Assembly (NCBI GenBank): GCA_945873925.1
Contig: CAMCES010000025.1
Location: 1 to 24,046, forward strand
DNA length: 24,046 bases
Reading direction: 5' to 3'
Source: Bordetella parapertussis
GTDB lineage: Bacteria > Pseudomonadota > Gammaproteobacteria > Burkholderiales > Burkholderiaceae_C
Positions 22,522 through 24,046 of this stretch are shown piece by piece; positions within the stretch are counted from its first letter, which is position 1, and every line of letters begins with the position of its first letter. A program made the translations under genes and the position numbers. The notes under the pieces were generated by a model that was not told where the DNA came from, searched no databases, and saw only the letters and a list, made by a program, of their open reading frames with translations.

Positions 22522-23478
22522 ATGAAGCAAATCTTTACCTTGTTTTTCTTTTTGGCTCACTGCGTGGGAATGGCACAAGACATGCAGGGCCTGCCAGCCT
22601 GGGCCAAAGCGCATCCGCAGTGGTTGCAAAACAAACCAGAGCTGGCTTATGTGGCTAATCGCTGCGCCAGCGCATTTGACTTGGTAGGCAACTACTTTGT
22701 TGCCAATGCTGTACTCGATGAGCAAAGAAGAAGCGCCAATATCTTTCTCAACCACAGCGACATCTATATGCGCTTAGGTTATTTCCTTACGGTCAAGCAA
22801 GGCACGAGTGAACCAGAGGCTTTAAGCAACTACAACGCGATAAATGATGTTTACAAGCATTGGATTGATCGCAACATACAGACACAGACCCAAATCATGT
22901 TGGGTCCCTTGGGCGATGATGTTGAGTTGTGTTTGGCCAATTATTGGAATGCACAAATGACTGTCAAGGAGTTGGAACAGGAATACGCCAACAATGCACC
23001 CAAGAAAAATCCATCCATGCCATCCGATCAAAAATTGGACATGGCCATGTTGCAGGTTGTGTGGTCATTTATCAAGGCTGAGACAGGCGGTCCACCAGAA
23101 TTTCCCATGCCACCACTGGTTGTCGATGCATCTTTGCCAACGAATGCACGCATGGTGTTTCAGTACCCTTCAGAAGATCATCCAAACAACAAATTGATGG
23201 TGAGCGTATCTCCTCGTACCTTGACTCAATGGAGCCGAGCGATGGTGAGTTGGGCGGCAGGGCATGAGTTGACTCACTATGCGTTTTTAATGCGTGACAA
23301 CGGTTGGGTGCAACAGGAAAAATATGAAAACAAGACCAAGCACCATTGCAATCCTGCCTTCATCAAACTCACCAGCGGCATTGCAGACTTGATTGCGGAT
23401 GAATTGACCAACACGAAAGAGCGGCTTCGCATGTATTCAGAGGTCTTCAGGAGCTGTACAAGGCACCCAGACCAGTGA
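22522..23478 (+). CDS. Secreted protein of unknown function with an HExxH zincin motif
   Basis: A 318-residue protein that I do not recognise. A Sec signal covers about residues 1-18 (K-Q-I-F-T-L-F-F-F-L-A-H, then A-Q-D). The mature part is mostly helical, with cysteines at 48, 137 and 276 and another near the end. A-A-G-H-E-L-T-H-Y-A-F contains HELTH at residues 248-252, the HExxH core of zinc metallopeptidases. A third ligand could be His274, His275 or Glu294 (I-A-D-E-L); none is certain. If active it would be a periplasmic or secreted peptidase, but HExxH motifs also arise by chance. There is no clear ribosome site; a palindrome occupies that position. Confidence 0.72.
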   Translation: MKQIFTLFFFLAHCVGMAQDMQGLPAWAKAHPQWLQNKPELAYVANRCASAFDLVGNYFVANAVLDEQRRSANIFLNHSDIYMRLGYFLTVKQGTSEPEALSNYNAINDVYKHWIDRNIQTQTQIMLGPLGDDVELCLANYWNAQMTVKELEQEYANNAPKKNPSMPSDQKLDMAMLQVVWSFIKAETGGPPEFPMPPLVVDASLPTNARMVFQYPSEDHPNNKLMVSVSPRTLTQWSRAMVSWAAGHELTHYAFLMRDNGWVQQEKYENKTKHHCNPAFIKLTSGIADLIADELTNTKERLRMYSEVFRSCTRHPDQ

Positions 23479-23490
23479 GTTCAACCGCTG

Positions 23491-23523
23491 TAAAAGCCCT
23501 TGATGCGGTCGATCAAGTGCTTT
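23491..23523 (-). terminator. Rho-independent terminator of the tRNA gene
   Basis: Reading leftward from the tRNA 3' end, AAAGC-A-CTTGAT pairs with ATCAAG-G-GCTTT around a 7-base loop, with one mismatch, followed by TTTTA. The position, 5 bases beyond the tRNA CCA end, fits a tRNA terminator. It also lies just after the stop of the plus-strand gene at 23478. Confidence 0.65.
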
Positions 23524-23527
23524 GGTT

Positions 23528-23604
23528 TGGTGGCGCTTCACGGATTCGAACCGCGGACCTGTGGATTATGATTCCATCGCTCTAACCGACTGAGCTAAAG
23601 CGCC
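23528..23604 (-). tRNA. tRNA with CAU anticodon, probably tRNA-Met (elongator)
   Basis: A 77-base tRNA including an encoded CCA end. The acceptor stem GGCGCTT/AAGCGCC is fully paired, the D-stem GCTC/GAGC is intact, and the T-arm carries the TTCGAAT loop. The anticodon loop is ATCATAA, giving CAU. This fits elongator tRNA-Met, but the same anticodon is found in tRNA-Ile2, where TilS modifies the C to lysidine. It lacks the C1-A72 type mismatch of initiator tRNA, so it is not tRNA-fMet. Position 27 and position 43 are A and C and do not pair. Confidence 0.93.
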
Positions 23605-23613
23605 GAGCCGCGA

Positions 23614-23619
23614 ATTATA
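23614..23619 (-). promoter_or_regulatory. Promoter -10 element of the tRNA gene
   Basis: A perfect TATAAT on the minus strand lies 9 bases before the tRNA 5' end and is followed by a GC-rich discriminator (CGCGG). This combination is typical of growth-rate-controlled stable-RNA promoters. No good -35 is visible at a 16-18 base spacing. Confidence 0.55.
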
Positions 23620-23670
23620 GCGAGACTGGCGTGGGGGATTTGAGGGGGAGATTTGGAATCAAAACCAGTC

Positions 23671-23943
23671 TCAACGTCTGTAAATTTCTTTGCGGTTACC
23701 AACTCGTAAAACCAAGATCACCAATCGATCATCTTCTATGCTGGCAATGATTCTGATGTCACCCAGTCTGTATTTCCAGAAGTCACCAAGTACTGAGCCT
23801 TTGAGGGCTTGACCCATACTTCTTGGATCATTGACGCTTTGCAGTCTTGTTCTTAGAAACTGTATGACTCTGCGGGCTACTTGAGGGTCTAGTTTGCCAA
23901 GCTCTTTCTTGGCGGCTTGATCAATCTCAATTTGCCAAGCCAA
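23671..23943 (-). CDS. RelE/ParE-superfamily toxin
   Basis: A 90-residue toxin of the RelE type: W-Q-I-E-I-D at the N-terminus, A-A-K-K-E-L-G-K-L-D in helix 1, G-D-F-W-K-Y-R-L-G-D-I-R-I-I-A in the beta-sheet core and V-L-R-V-G-N-R-K-E-I-Y at the end. RelE toxins cleave mRNA in the ribosomal A site; the C-terminal Arg, Lys and Tyr fit the usual catalytic residues. I use the TTG at 23943 because GGAG lies 7 bases upstream and family members begin at this point. An ATG at 23961 would add six residues but lacks a ribosome site. It overlaps the antitoxin gene by 17 bases, so it is translationally coupled. Confidence 0.85.
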   Translation of the reverse strand: MAWQIEIDQAAKKELGKLDPQVARRVIQFLRTRLQSVNDPRSMGQALKGSVLGDFWKYRLGDIRIIASIEDDRLVILVLRVGNRKEIYRR

Positions 23944-24046
23944 GCTCTTGCTCCACAGCATTCAAACTGTAAGTTTTGCTTTTGCCGTTGCGAACTTTGG
24001 CAAGTCGTTTTTCTGCGAGGTAAAGATCTTCCAGATCAGCCAAATG
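23927..24046 (-). CDS. RelB-like antitoxin, 3' end (partial)
   Basis: The minus-strand frame entering from the right end encodes 39 residues (H-L-A-D-L-E-D-L-Y-L-A-E-K-R-L ... S-K-T-Y-S-L-N-A-V-E-Q-E-L-G-L-A-N) and a stop at 23929-23927. The helix-rich Y-L-A-E-K-R-L motif and the ending E-L-G-L-A-N are typical of the C-terminal part of RelB/ribbon-helix-helix antitoxins partnered with RelE. The DNA-binding N-terminus lies outside the window. It overlaps the toxin gene, as in most such pairs. Confidence 0.8.
   Translation of the reverse strand, partial: HLADLEDLYLAEKRLAKVRNGKSKTYSLNAVEQELGLAN

Noticed and set aside
1..24046. CRISPR arrays, insertion sequences, rRNA genes or prophage modules
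   Set aside because: No regularly spaced repeats, transposase-like frames, terminal inverted repeats, rRNA-like stretches or phage structural genes were seen.

Overview
The window looks like a chromosomal segment of a betaproteobacterium, most likely order Burkholderiales and perhaps a freshwater Comamonadaceae-type genome. The basis is gene content (a sox thiosulfate-oxidation cluster, a PaaX-controlled paaABCDE cluster, an RND pump) and the general look of the proteins. This is inference; I could not run a taxonomic search. The DNA is densely coded: many neighbouring genes overlap by 4 bases (ATGA or GTGA), and no gap exceeds about 150 bases.

Layout. (1) 1-3513, minus strand: a leftward cluster of a small secreted protein of unknown function, a ferritin-like predicted metal-dependent hydrolase (PF10118 type), an alpha/beta hydrolase of the hormone-sensitive-lipase family, then soxX, soxY, soxZ and the first seven codons of the next gene (soxA by position). 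The SoxY C-terminus lacks the usual GGCGG swinging-arm motif. (2) 3642-4931: a secreted pentapeptide-repeat protein (+) facing a TerC-family membrane protein (-). (3) 4996-11074: a PAP2 phosphatase with an LpxF-like motif, a GT39/ArnT-like integral-membrane glycosyltransferase, a GT2 polyprenyl-phosphate sugar synthase, a UPF0104/LPG-synthase-type membrane protein and a second PAP2 phosphatase, all leftward. A UDP-glucuronate 4-epimerase-like gene diverges from them. Together they resemble the parts list for removing lipid A phosphate and adding galacturonic acid by a polyprenyl-phosphate-linked route, as in the Rhizobium Lpx/Rgt system. This is the best candidate in the window for an unusual system.

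(4) 11125-12982: a stand-alone SET-domain protein beginning with a 10-A tract, a bidirectional terminator, then a leftward pair consisting of a GNAT-fold protein and a YkgJ-like nine-cysteine protein, preceded by a strong sigma70-type promoter. The GNAT protein has a C-terminal signature reminiscent of arginyl-tRNA-protein transferases, so the pair may be a split ATE-like system. (5) 13107-17457: an RND permease and its periplasmic adaptor, with no outer-membrane channel gene here. (6) 17544-22420: paaX divergent from paaABCDE, which encodes the phenylacetyl-CoA epoxidase. A near-perfect long-spacer inverted repeat between them matches the expected form of a PaaX operator. (7) 22522-24046: a secreted protein with an HELTH zincin motif, a CAU-anticodon tRNA with its own -10 element and terminator, and a RelE-type toxin with the 3' end of its antitoxin.
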